Below are positions 35,122-43,293 of a DNA stretch of 64,000 nt, piece by piece (the stretch's first letter is position 1; each line of letters begins with the position of its first letter). Made by a program: the position numbers and the translations under genes. A model generated the notes under the pieces. It saw only the letters and a program-made list of their open reading frames with translations. It did no database searches and had not been told where the DNA came from. Source of the DNA: Paraburkholderia sp. (GTDB lineage Bacteria; Pseudomonadota; Gammaproteobacteria; Burkholderiales; Burkholderiaceae); NCBI GenBank assembly GCA_004322045.1, contig SCRN01000028.1, positions 1 through 64,000 of the forward strand, in the 5' to 3' direction.

Positions 35122-37506
35122 TCAATACAGCAGATAGCGCTGCCGCAAGGGGGCGATCCTCATGAGGCGGCGCGCTTCGATTGCTTCGATTGCTTCGATC
35201 GCATCGATGCCGGCGCCGTCGCGCACTGCTCGCCAAACTTGCGCGGAGCCCACGGAATCGAGTGTTGCCGCAAGATCGAATTCGTCGGGATAAAGCGCAT
35301 GCAGCGCGACGAGCAGCGCGAGGCCGAGCCTGCCCACCGCTCGATCCCCGACGCGCACGATGCTCACCCCGTGACATTGCACGCCGCGATAGCGCGATTC
35401 GGTCGGCACGAAATCGATGGGTGCGAAGCGCACGCCGAGCTCTTGCGCATTGAGCTTAGCCGCGAGCGCAACGCCGTCGATCCACGGTGCGCCGATCCAT
35501 TCGAAAGGATGGGCCGTCCCCCTGCCCACACTGATGTTGGCTCCTTCGATCAACGCGACATCGGGGTATAGGTCGAGCTGCGCCGGGGTGCGCAAGTTCG
35601 GCGAAGGCGGCGTCCAACCGAGGCTGGTGTCGGCGTATCGCATCGAACGCACATAGCCCTGCATCCGAATCACATGCAAATCGGCGCCTATCTCGCGCTC
35701 GCGATTGAAGAGCATCGCCAATTCGCCGATCGTCATGCCAGGCTGCAACGGCAACGGGAAATAGCCCGTGAACGATTCTCTACCGGCATCGAGCATCGGG
35801 CCGCCGAAGCGATCGGCGCCGAGCGGGTTGGGGCGATCGAGCACGAATAGCGGAATGTGATTCGCGGCCGCAGCCTCGAGTGCGTACCCGAGTGTCGTTT
35901 CATAGGTGAAGAAGCGCACGCCCGCGTCTTGAAGATCGAAGACGAGTGCATCGATGCGCCGTAGCGAATCCACGTCGAAACGCCGGGTCACGCCGTATAG
36001 GCTATGCACTGCTATGCCGGTCGCAGCGTCCCGCGTATCGCCGAGCGGCTCGTCGCGGCTCGTGTCGAGACCATGTTCGGGTGCGAAAATCGCGGCGAGC
36101 GTGACCTGCGGCGCGTGTGCGATCACATCGATCGTGCGCCTGCCCGCGCTGTCGAAACCGGTACGGTTCGTGACGAGGCCGACACGCATGCCCGCAAGCG
36201 GCGCAAAATCGAGCGCTTCGAGCACATCGATCCCGGTTTTCACGGGGCCGGACGAAGATGGCAGGCGTAGAAAGTCCGCCACGGCCGGCTCGGTCGAAGG
36301 CAACGCCGACGCGATCGCGTCGGCGGTCAAGGAAGGGTTCGCGCTCGCAAGCCATGCGATGGCTTGCGAGCGCAGCGGCCGAGCATCGCCGCGATCGTCT
36401 GGGTGAACGCGATTGGTGAGAACGATCAGGAACTGCTTGGAGACGAGGTCGATCCAGATCGCCGTGCCCGTGTACCCCGTGTGATAGAGCGTCCCGGTCG
36501 CCGGTAGGCGGTCGCGATTCGCGACCAGCGGCGCATCGAGCGCCCAGCCGAGCCCGCGCCAAGGCGGCGAGGCGAGCGGCGATTCGGTCGCCGCCATCGA
36601 TGCGATGGTCTCCGGTTTCAGGATGCGCTTTCCGTCGAAGCGGCCCCCGCTCAGCATCATCTGGGCGAAGCGCGCGAGATCCTCGGCTGACGAGAACAAC
36701 CCCGCGTTGCCCGACACGCCCCCCATGCGCGCCGCCGTGGGGTCATGCACCCGGCCGACCCGCATGCCGTCGGCATCGGCGGTCGTGGGCGCCGCCCGTT
36801 GCGCGAGCGACGATCCCGGATTGAATGTCGTATCGCGCATGCCGAGCGGAGCGAAGATGTGACGGCGGCAATAGACGTCGAGCGAGCGATGCGTAATACG
36901 CCGCACGAGTTCGCCTAGCACCAGGAAATTGATATCGCTATAGATCACACGCGCGCCTGGCACTGCGTGCAGATGTTGGGCGACGACTTCATCGAGCACG
37001 CCCGAACGGTGCTTCGCTTTGGGGCCGAGCGGCAGGTCGGGGGCCAAGCCCGAAGTGTGGGCGAGCAGTTGCCGGATCGTGACGGCGTCTTTTCCGTTTG
37101 CGCCAAAAGAGGGCCAATACCGAGCGACGGGCGCGTCGAGTTCGAGTCGATTCGCTTCGACGAGTTGCATGATCGCGGTGGTCGTTGCGATCACTTTGGT
37201 GAGGGAGGCGAGGTCGAACTCGGCGTCGAGCGACATCGGCTCGCGATAAGGCGTGAGCGATTTGTATCCGAACGCTTCGCGGTAGCGCACGCCGCTCGCA
37301 TCTCCGGCCACGATCACCGCGCCGGGAATGCGCCCAGCCGCAACTTCCCCTTCGACGACGTGTGAGATTGCGTCGCGCGATGCCGCGGCGATTTCAGCGC
37401 CCTGTGCGGTTAGCGGCCGAGCGCACGCCGCGAGGGAGACGGCGATGAGAAAAGCCGCCCTCAATGCGGCAATTGCGCGCTGTCGTAGCGATTGCGGGGA
37501 TTCCAT
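35122..37506 (-). CDS. Alternative separate product: lipoprotein serine hydrolase-NamZ
   Basis: An internal in-frame ATG at 37506 begins MESPQSLRQRAIAALRAAF, followed by LIAVSLAACARP, a good lipoprotein signal with lipobox SLAAC. This strongly implies that residues 405-1198 of the fused frame are a gene of their own (794 residues). It holds the serine beta-lactamase-like domain and the DUF1343/NamZ domain, a pairing known in exported enzymes that trim N-acetylmuramic acid from peptidoglycan fragments. It would be made alone whenever the upstream frame carries three rather than four GGAT units, and perhaps also by internal initiation now. Confidence 0.7.
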   Translation of the reverse strand: MESPQSLRQRAIAALRAAFLIAVSLAACARPLTAQGAEIAAASRDAISHVVEGEVAAGRIPGAVIVAGDASGVRYREAFGYKSLTPYREPMSLDAEFDLASLTKVIATTTAIMQLVEANRLELDAPVARYWPSFGANGKDAVTIRQLLAHTSGLAPDLPLGPKAKHRSGVLDEVVAQHLHAVPGARVIYSDINFLVLGELVRRITHRSLDVYCRRHIFAPLGMRDTTFNPGSSLAQRAAPTTADADGMRVGRVHDPTAARMGGVSGNAGLFSSAEDLARFAQMMLSGGRFDGKRILKPETIASMAATESPLASPPWRGLGWALDAPLVANRDRLPATGTLYHTGYTGTAIWIDLVSKQFLIVLTNRVHPDDRGDARPLRSQAIAWLASANPSLTADAIASALPSTEPAVADFLRLPSSSGPVKTGIDVLEALDFAPLAGMRVGLVTNRTGFDSAGRRTIDVIAHAPQVTLAAIFAPEHGLDTSRDEPLGDTRDAATGIAVHSLYGVTRRFDVDSLRRIDALVFDLQDAGVRFFTYETTLGYALEAAAANHIPLFVLDRPNPLGADRFGGPMLDAGRESFTGYFPLPLQPGMTIGELAMLFNREREIGADLHVIRMQGYVRSMRYADTSLGWTPPSPNLRTPAQLDLYPDVALIEGANISVGRGTAHPFEWIGAPWIDGVALAAKLNAQELGVRFAPIDFVPTESRYRGVQCHGVSIVRVGDRAVGRLGLALLVALHALYPDEFDLAATLDSVGSAQVWRAVRDGAGIDAIEAIEAIEARRLMRIAPLRQRYLLY

Positions 37507-38718
37507 AGCATCCATCCATCCATCCGTATCGGCCGCTTGAGCCGCATCTACCTGTGCGCGTATATCCTCGGCATCGAACGCTCGCCGATCGAAAGCGTAA
37601 TCGCGAAACGCCTGCAGCCACGGCCGGAATCGGACGCCGGGCAGCCCCGTGCGCCGCTTTGCTTCCGCAAGAGAGCGTCGCACGATCTGTCCCGGATCTG
37701 CGACGGGATCGGCGCAGCCGGGCAGTCCCCATGTGAAGCCCGAGGGGTAGAGCATCGGCGAGATGTAATCGAGCACCGACCCGAGCGTTTCGAGTTGCTG
37801 CCCGATCGCCGTATCGTCGAGGTTCCAGAGTACGTATCCGAAGATGTCCGCGGAGAGGAATACGTTATAGCGAACGAGGCGCTCCCGCGCGGCTTGCAGA
37901 AAGCCGACGATTGCCGCGGTGCGATTGGCGCGCGTGTTGGGCAGCGCGAAGCTCACGCCGCTTGCATCGGGAAAGCGGACGTAATCGAATTGAATTTCGT
38001 CGAAACCTGCGCGCGCGGCTTCTTCAGCCAGATCCAGGTTGTGCCGCCAGACCTCCCGCGAGAACGGGTCGACCCAGAGCAGGCCTTCGCGGTCGCGCCA
38101 GGGTTCTCCTTCTAGGTTGCGCACCGCCCATTCCGGATGCGCTTGCGCGAGAGGGTCGTCTTTGAAGACCACGATGCGCGCGATGAGATAGAGGCCGCGC
38201 CGATGCAAATCGTCGACGATGGACTGAAACGTGTCGGTGGCCGGCGCGTGCTCGCCGACGTGAGCGGCTGCGCCGATCGCTTCGCGCGCGGGGCTGCGAT
38301 AAGGCGTCATGCCGCGATCGCCCTTCATGTCGATGACGAGTGCGTTGACGGTCGTCGTGTCGACGAGCCGAACGGCTGCCTCACGCAGCGTCTCGCTCGT
38401 TACGCCAAATGCCGATAGGTAAACGGCGTGCGGCCGAAATGGCGGCAAGGCGATCGTGACGGCGCCGTCGCGAAGCAGCGTGGCCTCGGCGCGTCGATAA
38501 CCGGGTGCGCGCGCTTTGACCGTCGCACCATCGGGTGCTTCGCTCGTGAAACGTCCCTCGCTGTCGGCGAGCACGACACGGTTATCGATCGTGACGGTCG
38601 CGCCCGCAACAGGCATATGGCTGCGCGCGTCGACGACGACCCCGGAAGCGGCGAGCGCACTTGCAGATGCGAACGCGGCGAGCACGAGCGCCAGGCTCGC
38701 GAATAGGCGTCGAATCAT
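35122..38718 (-). CDS. Fused glycoside-hydrolase-like / serine hydrolase / NamZ (DUF1343) protein
   Basis: As read, a 1198-residue polypeptide with three parts. Residues 1-404: signal peptide, a carboxypeptidase-regulatory-like beta domain, then a putative glycoside hydrolase (DUF4015 type: AVYLSAFGVTSETLREAAVRLVD, FDEIQFDYVRFPD, LDYISPMLYPSGF). Residues about 440-780: beta-lactamase-like serine hydrolase with SLTK nucleophile, YSDIN and HTGYTGT. Residues about 815-1190: DUF1343, the exo-N-acetylmuramidase NamZ family (VGLVTNRTGFD, FAPEHGL, VFDLQDAGVRFFTYETTLGYALE in pieces, DRPNPLG, EGANISVGRGT). The first part would normally end GWMLWNPRNRY; here a 4-bp repeat expansion shifts it into the second gene. 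It overlaps the deacetylase gene by four bases. Likely role: cell-wall turnover or recycling. Confidence 0.8.
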   Translation of the reverse strand: MIRRLFASLALVLAAFASASALAASGVVVDARSHMPVAGATVTIDNRVVLADSEGRFTSEAPDGATVKARAPGYRRAEATLLRDGAVTIALPPFRPHAVYLSAFGVTSETLREAAVRLVDTTTVNALVIDMKGDRGMTPYRSPAREAIGAAAHVGEHAPATDTFQSIVDDLHRRGLYLIARIVVFKDDPLAQAHPEWAVRNLEGEPWRDREGLLWVDPFSREVWRHNLDLAEEAARAGFDEIQFDYVRFPDASGVSFALPNTRANRTAAIVGFLQAARERLVRYNVFLSADIFGYVLWNLDDTAIGQQLETLGSVLDYISPMLYPSGFTWGLPGCADPVADPGQIVRRSLAEAKRRTGLPGVRFRPWLQAFRDYAFDRRAFDAEDIRAQVDAAQAADTDGWMDAMESPQSLRQRAIAALRAAFLIAVSLAACARPLTAQGAEIAAASRDAISHVVEGEVAAGRIPGAVIVAGDASGVRYREAFGYKSLTPYREPMSLDAEFDLASLTKVIATTTAIMQLVEANRLELDAPVARYWPSFGANGKDAVTIRQLLAHTSGLAPDLPLGPKAKHRSGVLDEVVAQHLHAVPGARVIYSDINFLVLGELVRRITHRSLDVYCRRHIFAPLGMRDTTFNPGSSLAQRAAPTTADADGMRVGRVHDPTAARMGGVSGNAGLFSSAEDLARFAQMMLSGGRFDGKRILKPETIASMAATESPLASPPWRGLGWALDAPLVANRDRLPATGTLYHTGYTGTAIWIDLVSKQFLIVLTNRVHPDDRGDARPLRSQAIAWLASANPSLTADAIASALPSTEPAVADFLRLPSSSGPVKTGIDVLEALDFAPLAGMRVGLVTNRTGFDSAGRRTIDVIAHAPQVTLAAIFAPEHGLDTSRDEPLGDTRDAATGIAVHSLYGVTRRFDVDSLRRIDALVFDLQDAGVRFFTYETTLGYALEAAAANHIPLFVLDRPNPLGADRFGGPMLDAGRESFTGYFPLPLQPGMTIGELAMLFNREREIGADLHVIRMQGYVRSMRYADTSLGWTPPSPNLRTPAQLDLYPDVALIEGANISVGRGTAHPFEWIGAPWIDGVALAAKLNAQELGVRFAPIDFVPTESRYRGVQCHGVSIVRVGDRAVGRLGLALLVALHALYPDEFDLAATLDSVGSAQVWRAVRDGAGIDAIEAIEAIEARRLMRIAPLRQRYLLY
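37510..37525 (-). repeat. Tetranucleotide repeat (GGAT)4 at gene junction
   Basis: Four perfect ATCC units on the plus strand (GGAT on the coding strand) encode the TDGWMD region. With one unit fewer, the upstream protein continues as GWMLWNPRNRYDSAQLPH and stops at 37461-37463, the canonical family ending. Confidence 0.85.
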
Positions 38719-39572
38719 GGCAGGCGCCCCGTGGCGGGTGCAGGCAGCGCGCCCGTTTGCGATTCTCCCAACCGTCGGGCCAGCACCGATGGCGTGTCCG
38801 CGTCGGTGATCAGCAAGCGCGATACGGCTAGCGGCGGCGAGTGCTTATCGACCATGTGGCCCGCGATCGTAAAGGCGGCCCGATAACCCGTCGAAGCTGC
38901 GATCGATGTCAACTCGGGATCCACGATGCCGAACGGCCAAGCGAGCATGGTCGTCTCGACACCAAGCTCGGCGTGGAGACGGTTGCGAGAATCGACCAGC
39001 TGTTTCTCGACGAACCGGCGGAAATCGTCCGGGCTCCGGCGTGCGCGCTCGATATTGAAGTTCGGATGCCAATACGTATGCGATTGAACGTCGAACAGCC
39101 CGGTTTGCTGCAATGCCTTCAACTGCGCCCACGTGAGCGCGTACGACGCGTTCGAAATGGCTGACGGATAGATGAATAAGGTGAACGGCAGGTGCTCGCG
39201 CACGGCGATGGGCATGAGCACCTCATAGACGCTGCGATGTCCGTCGTCGGCTGTGAAGGCGACTGCTTTCTCGGGCAACGTCGCGTCCGGTGTTGCGAGC
39301 CATTTCACGATTTCGGGCAACGTGACGATGCGATAGCCGTGTTCGCGTAAGAATCGCAGTTGGGCTTCGAATGTCGTCACGCGCACGGTCATCGAATCGA
39401 CGGCCCGGGCGCTGTCGAAGCGGTGATAGGCGAGAATCGCGACGCGCGGTTGGTCGCTCCCGATCGCGGCGGCATGCGCGCCGACGAGCCAACTGGCGCA
39501 GCCGATCACAAGCATGAAAACGTCGCGAACTAGGTGGCGCAGCGCACGCGGTAAGCAGATTGTTTTGCGCAT
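38715..39572 (-). CDS. Polysaccharide deacetylase family protein
   Basis: A 285-residue exported NodB-fold deacetylase. The N-terminus has a hydrophobic signal (VFMLVIGCASWLVGAHAAA). Motif 1 is FTADDGHRS (catalytic and metal aspartates) and motif 2 is SHTYWHPN (metal histidines); AWPFGIVDPEL is motif 3. It would remove acetyl groups from a cell-wall or exopolysaccharide glycan. It is the first gene of an operon with the glycoside hydrolase/NamZ gene (four-base overlap), consistent with joint action on glycans. An FNR-like box lies 79 bp upstream of its start. Confidence 0.9.
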   Translation of the reverse strand: MRKTICLPRALRHLVRDVFMLVIGCASWLVGAHAAAIGSDQPRVAILAYHRFDSARAVDSMTVRVTTFEAQLRFLREHGYRIVTLPEIVKWLATPDATLPEKAVAFTADDGHRSVYEVLMPIAVREHLPFTLFIYPSAISNASYALTWAQLKALQQTGLFDVQSHTYWHPNFNIERARRSPDDFRRFVEKQLVDSRNRLHAELGVETTMLAWPFGIVDPELTSIAASTGYRAAFTIAGHMVDKHSPPLAVSRLLITDADTPSVLARRLGESQTGALPAPATGRLP

Positions 39573-39650
39573 ATTTGTCGGGTGAAGCGGGTCTCACGCA
39601 AGCGGTGCGTGAGACAGAAACCATCGTGCCCGTTCTGTGCATGCTCGATC

Positions 39651-39664
39651 ATGATGTGCGTCAA
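39651..39664. promoter_or_regulatory. FNR/Anr-like box upstream of deacetylase operon
   Basis: ATGATGTGCGTCAA, one mismatch (first base) from TTGAY-N4-RTCAA, 79 bp upstream of the polysaccharide deacetylase start. Confidence 0.5.
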
Positions 39665-39759
39665 GCAGACGAATGCGTGAACGACGCAGCAGGCTGAAAA
39701 AGGCGACAAAAAGGCGACGAAGAAGCCGTAGGGCCGAGCGCCGATGCGGCCGCCGCCGG

Positions 39760-39773
39760 TTGACTCACGTCAA
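39760..39773. promoter_or_regulatory. FNR/Anr-like box upstream of zinc-ribbon gene
   Basis: TTGACTCACGTCAA, full dyad match and identical to the box upstream of ppsA. It lies 82 bp before the zinc-ribbon protein start at 39856. Confidence 0.75.
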
Positions 39774-39855
39774 CATGCGCGCCGACATCAGGGCTACGCT
39801 GAACATGAATGGCCGACGTTGGCGCGGCGACGTTCACACTTCAGCGAGGGATGTC

Positions 39856-40350
39856 ATGACTGATCATACGAGACCGTTTAAACCCGGCGAACACAAGCCC
39901 GTCTATCCCGGGCTCGAGGACGATCCGTATGCCTTGCGCAGCAAGCTTTCGGAGCCTTCCGTTTGCCCGACTTGCGGTGCGGTCTATCATGGCGGGCGAT
40001 GGCAATGGCTGTCGCGCCCGGAACATGCGCAAGAGGTCGTTTGCACGGCATGTCACCGCACCGCCGACGGAGTGCCGGCAGGCTACGTTTATATCGACGG
40101 GGCGTTTGCGGTCGATCACCGCAGCGAGGTGTTGGAGCTCGTGAACCATCACGCGGCTCGCGCGAAAGCGGAGCATCCGATGGAGCGCATCATCGCGATT
40201 GAAACGGAAGGCGATGCCACGGTGGTCACCACGACCGGTGTGCATCTGGCGCGCGATATCGGATCGGCGCTGAAATCGGCGTTCCAAGGCACGCTGGATT
40301 TGAAATACGGCCCTGGTGAAAAGCTCGTGCGCGCCTATTGGCGGCGTTAG
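39856..40350 (+). CDS. Zinc-ribbon protein of the low-oxygen island (function unknown)
   Basis: A 164-residue protein from the ATG at 39856. CPTCGAVYHGGRW and CTACHRT form a four-cysteine zinc ribbon near residues 35-70, followed by an alpha/beta domain (ERIIAIETEGDATVVTTTGVHLARDIGSAL and FQGTLDLKYGPGEKLVRAYWRR, in pieces). This recalls the NMD3-related or BCAM-type conserved proteins of Burkholderia, but I cannot name a function. It is soluble and alone in its transcription unit, with an FNR-like box upstream and a hairpin downstream. Confidence 0.75.
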   Translation: MTDHTRPFKPGEHKPVYPGLEDDPYALRSKLSEPSVCPTCGAVYHGGRWQWLSRPEHAQEVVCTACHRTADGVPAGYVYIDGAFAVDHRSEVLELVNHHAARAKAEHPMERIIAIETEGDATVVTTTGVHLARDIGSALKSAFQGTLDLKYGPGEKLVRAYWRR

Positions 40351-40384
40351 CGCTGTCGGGCGTTCCGGTTCTCGACTCGACTAG

Positions 40385-40410
40385 CCGAGCAATCGATCGC
40401 GATTGCTCGG
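40385..40410. terminator. Bidirectional hairpin terminator between convergent genes
   Basis: Perfect 11-bp stem (CCGAGCAATCG / CGATTGCTCGG) with loop ATCG, located between the stops of the zinc-ribbon gene and the acyl-AMP ligase gene. There is no long T-run, but position and symmetry fit a shared terminator. Confidence 0.65.
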
Positions 40411-43293
40411 TTACTCGCGCGCGTCGAGTTCTGGTTCGCCACAGTGAGCGAGAATCGCCGCGCGCACTTCGGTGCGCAACTTCGCTATCGATCGAAGATC
40501 GATCCCCGCGGGTGCGATGTGCGGTAGCAACGTCATCGCAATCGGCGCGCGTCGCGGCAACCGATCCCCGTCGCGCAGCACGTTGCGTACGCCGCGCAGT
40601 GCAATGGGCACGATGGGACGTCCAGCGAGGCACGCGGCGCGAAAGGCCCCCAAATGGAATGGCCGCAGGCCTGCGGCGCGTCCGAAGGTCCCTTCGGGGA
40701 AGAACAGCAGCGTGTCATCCTGTGCAGCGAGCACGAGCTTGCGTTCGTCTTCTAGACTCGCGCGAAAGTCGGCTCGCTCGACGAAGTAGGCGCCAAGTGC
40801 CTTCAGAAAGTGCCCTATGAAGGGCGTGCTCTCCAGTTCGCGCTTGGCGACGATGCGGACCGGGCGCGGCAGGTACGCGAACAGCACGACGCTATCGAGA
40901 TAACTCGTATGGTTGGCGGCAAGGATGCAGGGGGACGCCGGCAACGGGGCGGCATCGGCGTTGAACTGCACGCGTAGGCCGGTGGCGCGCAAGAACAAGC
41001 GCGCGCTGCGGGCTGCGCTTTCCCAGTTTTGTCTCGCATCGGCGTTTGCCGCGACGCGAGCCCAGAGCACAAGCGCGATCGCGATCCCGACCGTCCAGCA
41101 CCATAGGCCATACGCGATCGCAAGCATTTCTTGCAACACCCGACGCGCAAGGGCCGGCACGCTGCCTGCCACGGCTTCGGAAACTTGACGCCATCCGGCA
41201 TGCGGGGCGCTCAGTGTTTGGAGCGCGCGATCGGCGCCTTCGGCACGCTCGAATCGGTCGAGCATGGCGGCGTGGCGGATCTTGCCGGCAGCCGTTTTCG
41301 GAACGCTGCCCGGCGGCACGAGGACGATACGTTCGGCGGGCGAGCCGAAGGACTCGACGGCCGCCGCGCCGATGCGCTCGATCAGTTGCGTGCGCGCTTG
41401 AGCGCCGTCCTCGGACGTTTCCGCAAAGATGATGACGCGCTCGGTTCCTCGTGCGGCGTCGACACTGCCGCATACTGCAACGCCGCCCGCGATGACGCCA
41501 GGCAGGCGGCCTATCGCTTCTTCGAGCTCATAGGGAAAGAAGTGCCGGCCGCCGCGAATGATCATGTCCTTCATTCGGCCGGTGACGTAGAGCGTGCCGT
41601 CGGCAAGGTAGCCTAGATCGCCGCTGTCCAGCCAGGCACCGTCCATGAGTGTGGCCGTCTGCGCTGGATTGCGGTAATACCCTTGCGTGGCCGACAACCC
41701 TCGGAATTCGATACGGCCCACGCGCCTTTCGGCGAGCCCATGCCCATGCTCGTCGACGATGCGTATTTCCGAATTGTCGATGACGGACCCGCAGCCGACG
41801 ATTTCGACCGTCTCTGCCGGCTCTCCGCTGCCGGTGGCCGGTAGGGCGACGCCGTCGACGAGCAGCGCGCTTCGCATCACGGTGTCGACCGACAAGCCTC
41901 GTCCAGGCCGAGGCAGCGTGAGCGCAAGCCCATTCTCGGCGAGACCATAGACAGGCGCCAGCGCATGAGGATCGAAATGGACGGCACGCGTGCGCTCGCA
42001 GAAGGCGCGCATCGTTTTCACGCTCACGGGCTCCGCGCCGCAACACGCGAACCGCAGCGACGACAGATCGAGGCCTGCCAACTGGGCATCCGAAAGACGC
42101 GCGCATCGATCGTACGCAAAATTGGGCGCGGCCGTGATGGTGCCGCGATAGCGCATGATCATCGTGAGCCAACTTTCTGGGCGGGCGAGAAACGTCAGCG
42201 TCGAGGTGACAACGAGCGGCACGCCAAAATAAAGCGGCCCCATCCACGCGCCGATCAAGCCCATGTTGTGGCTGAGCGGCAGCCAACTGACGAACACGTC
42301 TGCGGGGCGCACGTCGATGCGCGCGCCCATCGCCCGAATATTGGTCAGCAAGTTCGTATGCGTGAGCCGGACGCCCTTGGGCGCACCCGTGCTTCCGGAG
42401 GTGTATTGAAGCAAGGCTAGATCGCCGGGCTGCGCGAGCACGGTTTTGTCGGGCGGCAAGCGCTCGATTTCATCGGGGGTCAGCACGTGCCGGATAGTCG
42501 GCACGCGCGCTTTGAGCAAATGCCCGATGGTCGCGGCCTGGTCGAAGGTGATGACCGCTTTGACCTCGGCGTTCGTCAGCAAGGCGGCATGACGCGATAC
42601 GTGCTCGGCAAGCTGATCGATGCGCAGCGGTGGGTAAATCGGCGCGGGAACGGCCCCGCACAGCAGCGTTGCGATGAACACGACGAAATAGTCGTGCGTC
42701 GTGGTCAACATGAGCGCCACCGTATCGCCAGGGTCGATGCCGAGCTGGCGCATGCCGCTTGCAACTTGCATGGCGCGGTCGCGAAGCTCGCCGTAGCTGA
42801 TGCGCGACTCGGTCACGCCGTCGGTGTCGATCAGCACGATGTGCGTGCGCTCGGGGTGACGGTCGGCGTGCCAATGCAGCGCGTCGATGAGCGTGTTCGC
42901 TTGCGTTGGGCACGCCAGCGTGCCGGCGTCGGCAGCTTCGGGCTGAGAGGGCGACGGCGGCGCCGACGCGGATCGCTCGGCGGTGGTCGATTGCCGCGCA
43001 TTCGTTTCCGCTAGCGCGGCCAGAACGTCGGCAGCCGTCGCAGCCGAAGCGAAGGTTTCGACGGGCAACTGCACGCCAAACTCCGTTTCGATGCGCAGGA
43101 GCAATTCGGCGCGCGCGAGGCTATCGAAGCCGAGATCGCGCTCGAGACGTGCGTCGAGCGTGACTTCGGGATACGCGGGACCCTCGCCATGCAACTCCTC
43201 GGCCAGCGCGCGCACGAGCGTCAGAAGTTTCGCTCCGGCGTCGGCGGTCTGCCCGACTGGCAGTTTCTGTTCGTATTGCGTTTGGCGCGTCAC
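40411..43293 (-). CDS. ACP-acyl-AMP ligase-PlsC acyltransferase fusion
   Basis: A 960-residue three-part enzyme. Residues about 15-90: acyl carrier domain with phosphopantetheine serine in GFDSLARAELL. Residues about 130-690: AMP-forming acyl ligase, with LLQYTSGSTGAPKGVRL (P-loop), YGLAENGLALT and WLDSGDLGYLADG, closest to the fatty acyl-AMP ligase group. Residues about 760-950: PlsC-type acyltransferase with NHTSYLDSV (catalytic HX4D) and FPEGTFGRAAGLRPF. The architecture suggests that an acyl group is activated, loaded on the built-in carrier and passed to a lipid or other acceptor. It overlaps the nitroreductase gene by four bases and shares its promoter. Confidence 0.9.
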   Translation of the reverse strand: MTRQTQYEQKLPVGQTADAGAKLLTLVRALAEELHGEGPAYPEVTLDARLERDLGFDSLARAELLLRIETEFGVQLPVETFASAATAADVLAALAETNARQSTTAERSASAPPSPSQPEAADAGTLACPTQANTLIDALHWHADRHPERTHIVLIDTDGVTESRISYGELRDRAMQVASGMRQLGIDPGDTVALMLTTTHDYFVVFIATLLCGAVPAPIYPPLRIDQLAEHVSRHAALLTNAEVKAVITFDQAATIGHLLKARVPTIRHVLTPDEIERLPPDKTVLAQPGDLALLQYTSGSTGAPKGVRLTHTNLLTNIRAMGARIDVRPADVFVSWLPLSHNMGLIGAWMGPLYFGVPLVVTSTLTFLARPESWLTMIMRYRGTITAAPNFAYDRCARLSDAQLAGLDLSSLRFACCGAEPVSVKTMRAFCERTRAVHFDPHALAPVYGLAENGLALTLPRPGRGLSVDTVMRSALLVDGVALPATGSGEPAETVEIVGCGSVIDNSEIRIVDEHGHGLAERRVGRIEFRGLSATQGYYRNPAQTATLMDGAWLDSGDLGYLADGTLYVTGRMKDMIIRGGRHFFPYELEEAIGRLPGVIAGGVAVCGSVDAARGTERVIIFAETSEDGAQARTQLIERIGAAAVESFGSPAERIVLVPPGSVPKTAAGKIRHAAMLDRFERAEGADRALQTLSAPHAGWRQVSEAVAGSVPALARRVLQEMLAIAYGLWCWTVGIAIALVLWARVAANADARQNWESAARSARLFLRATGLRVQFNADAAPLPASPCILAANHTSYLDSVVLFAYLPRPVRIVAKRELESTPFIGHFLKALGAYFVERADFRASLEDERKLVLAAQDDTLLFFPEGTFGRAAGLRPFHLGAFRAACLAGRPIVPIALRGVRNVLRDGDRLPRRAPIAMTLLPHIAPAGIDLRSIAKLRTEVRAAILAHCGEPELDARE

